Source of the DNA: Verrucomicrobiota bacterium
GTDB taxonomy: Bacteria; Verrucomicrobiota; Verrucomicrobiia; Chthoniobacterales; Terrimicrobiaceae
Length of the DNA: 64,000 nt
Assembly (NCBI GenBank): GCA_026398255.1
Contig: JAPLTG010000019.1
Span: 23,106-87,105, forward strand
Reading direction: 5' to 3'
The position numbers were made by a program, and so were the translations under genes. Below, in pieces: positions 63,844-64,000 of this stretch. The notes beneath the pieces are model-generated. The model saw only the letters and a program-made list of their open reading frames with translations, was not told the DNA's origin and did no database searches. The first letter of the stretch is position 1. Every line of letters begins with the position of its first letter.

Positions 63844-64000
63844 ATTTTTTTATTCGCGTGGATTCGTGACGGTATGAAGTCATGTAGCAACCAGCGCTGG
63901 GCAAGCCGAAATGATTGATCCAATGTCCTTGGCGGAACCCGCGAGTGCCTGCAACACACGCGAGTGGCCGAAGGTCCAAAGGTTCGATAATGACGCTGAG

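Noticed and set aside
63635..63979. 114-codon minus-strand frame at the right end
   Set aside because: It runs through the intergenic repeat, has no recognisable domain, and the neighbouring frames are equally open.

Overview
The window is about 64 kb of GC-rich bacterial DNA with diderm envelope genes (lpxD, ompH/skp, bamA, lgt), a double-length UvrA, Bat/MoxR/DUF58/DUF4159 genes beside ExbB/ExbD, and cyclase/HDOD signalling proteins. This combination fits the PVC superphylum, most likely a Verrucomicrobiota chromosome. That placement is inference from gene content. No rRNA or tRNA gene was seen, so the lineage is not fixed.

Layout. 1-17.3 kb is an envelope module in four runs: BatA-type VWA protein, DUF58, two secreted proteins and DUF4159 (minus); secreted proteins and an FHA-MoxR ATPase (plus); and a minus-strand operon TPR - TPR - ExbB - ExbD - ExbD - membrane-anchored VWA protein, with the VWA protein where TonB/TolA would be expected. 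17.5-21.7 kb holds infA, a short Hsp70 and a coiled-coil/TPR protein. 21.7-26.4 kb is bamA-skp-lpxD followed by an ECF sigma factor. 26.6-30.4 kb is an efflux set (DUF1656, HlyD, FUSC) plus a small K+ channel. A response regulator-cyclase follows, then a REP-associated transposase (RAYT) flanked by 87-bp tandem repeat units, then a four-ATPase uvrA that reads as frameshifted. HU comes next, then a tightly overlapped operon lgt - hydrolase - hpf - scpA - scpB - pheA-like - trpC - small membrane protein. An enoyl reductase and miaB follow.

46.9-52.4 kb is the mobile/accessory region. It holds a RAYT 3' remnant, the tail of a lost glycosidase-like gene, an intact AT-richer glycosidase-like gene, a predicted outer-membrane barrel, a RAYT that has lost its catalytic-Tyr segment, REP-like hairpins, and an IS110-type transposase followed by about 250 nt of strongly foldable non-coding DNA (candidate guide RNA). 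52.5-60.1 kb holds a BASS transporter, vapBC overlapping an OGG-type glycosylase, FKBP isomerase, hemL, an L,D-transpeptidase-like lipoprotein and a P1B-4-like metal ATPase. The right end is repeat-rich and carries a receiver-cNMP-binding-HDOD regulator.

Recurring themes: many 4-nt gene overlaps (translational coupling), few Shine-Dalgarno sites, promoter-like boxes ending 10-12 nt before start codons, and several conserved genes with internal losses (uvrA, pheA, RAYT, possibly hsp70) that deserve a read-level check.
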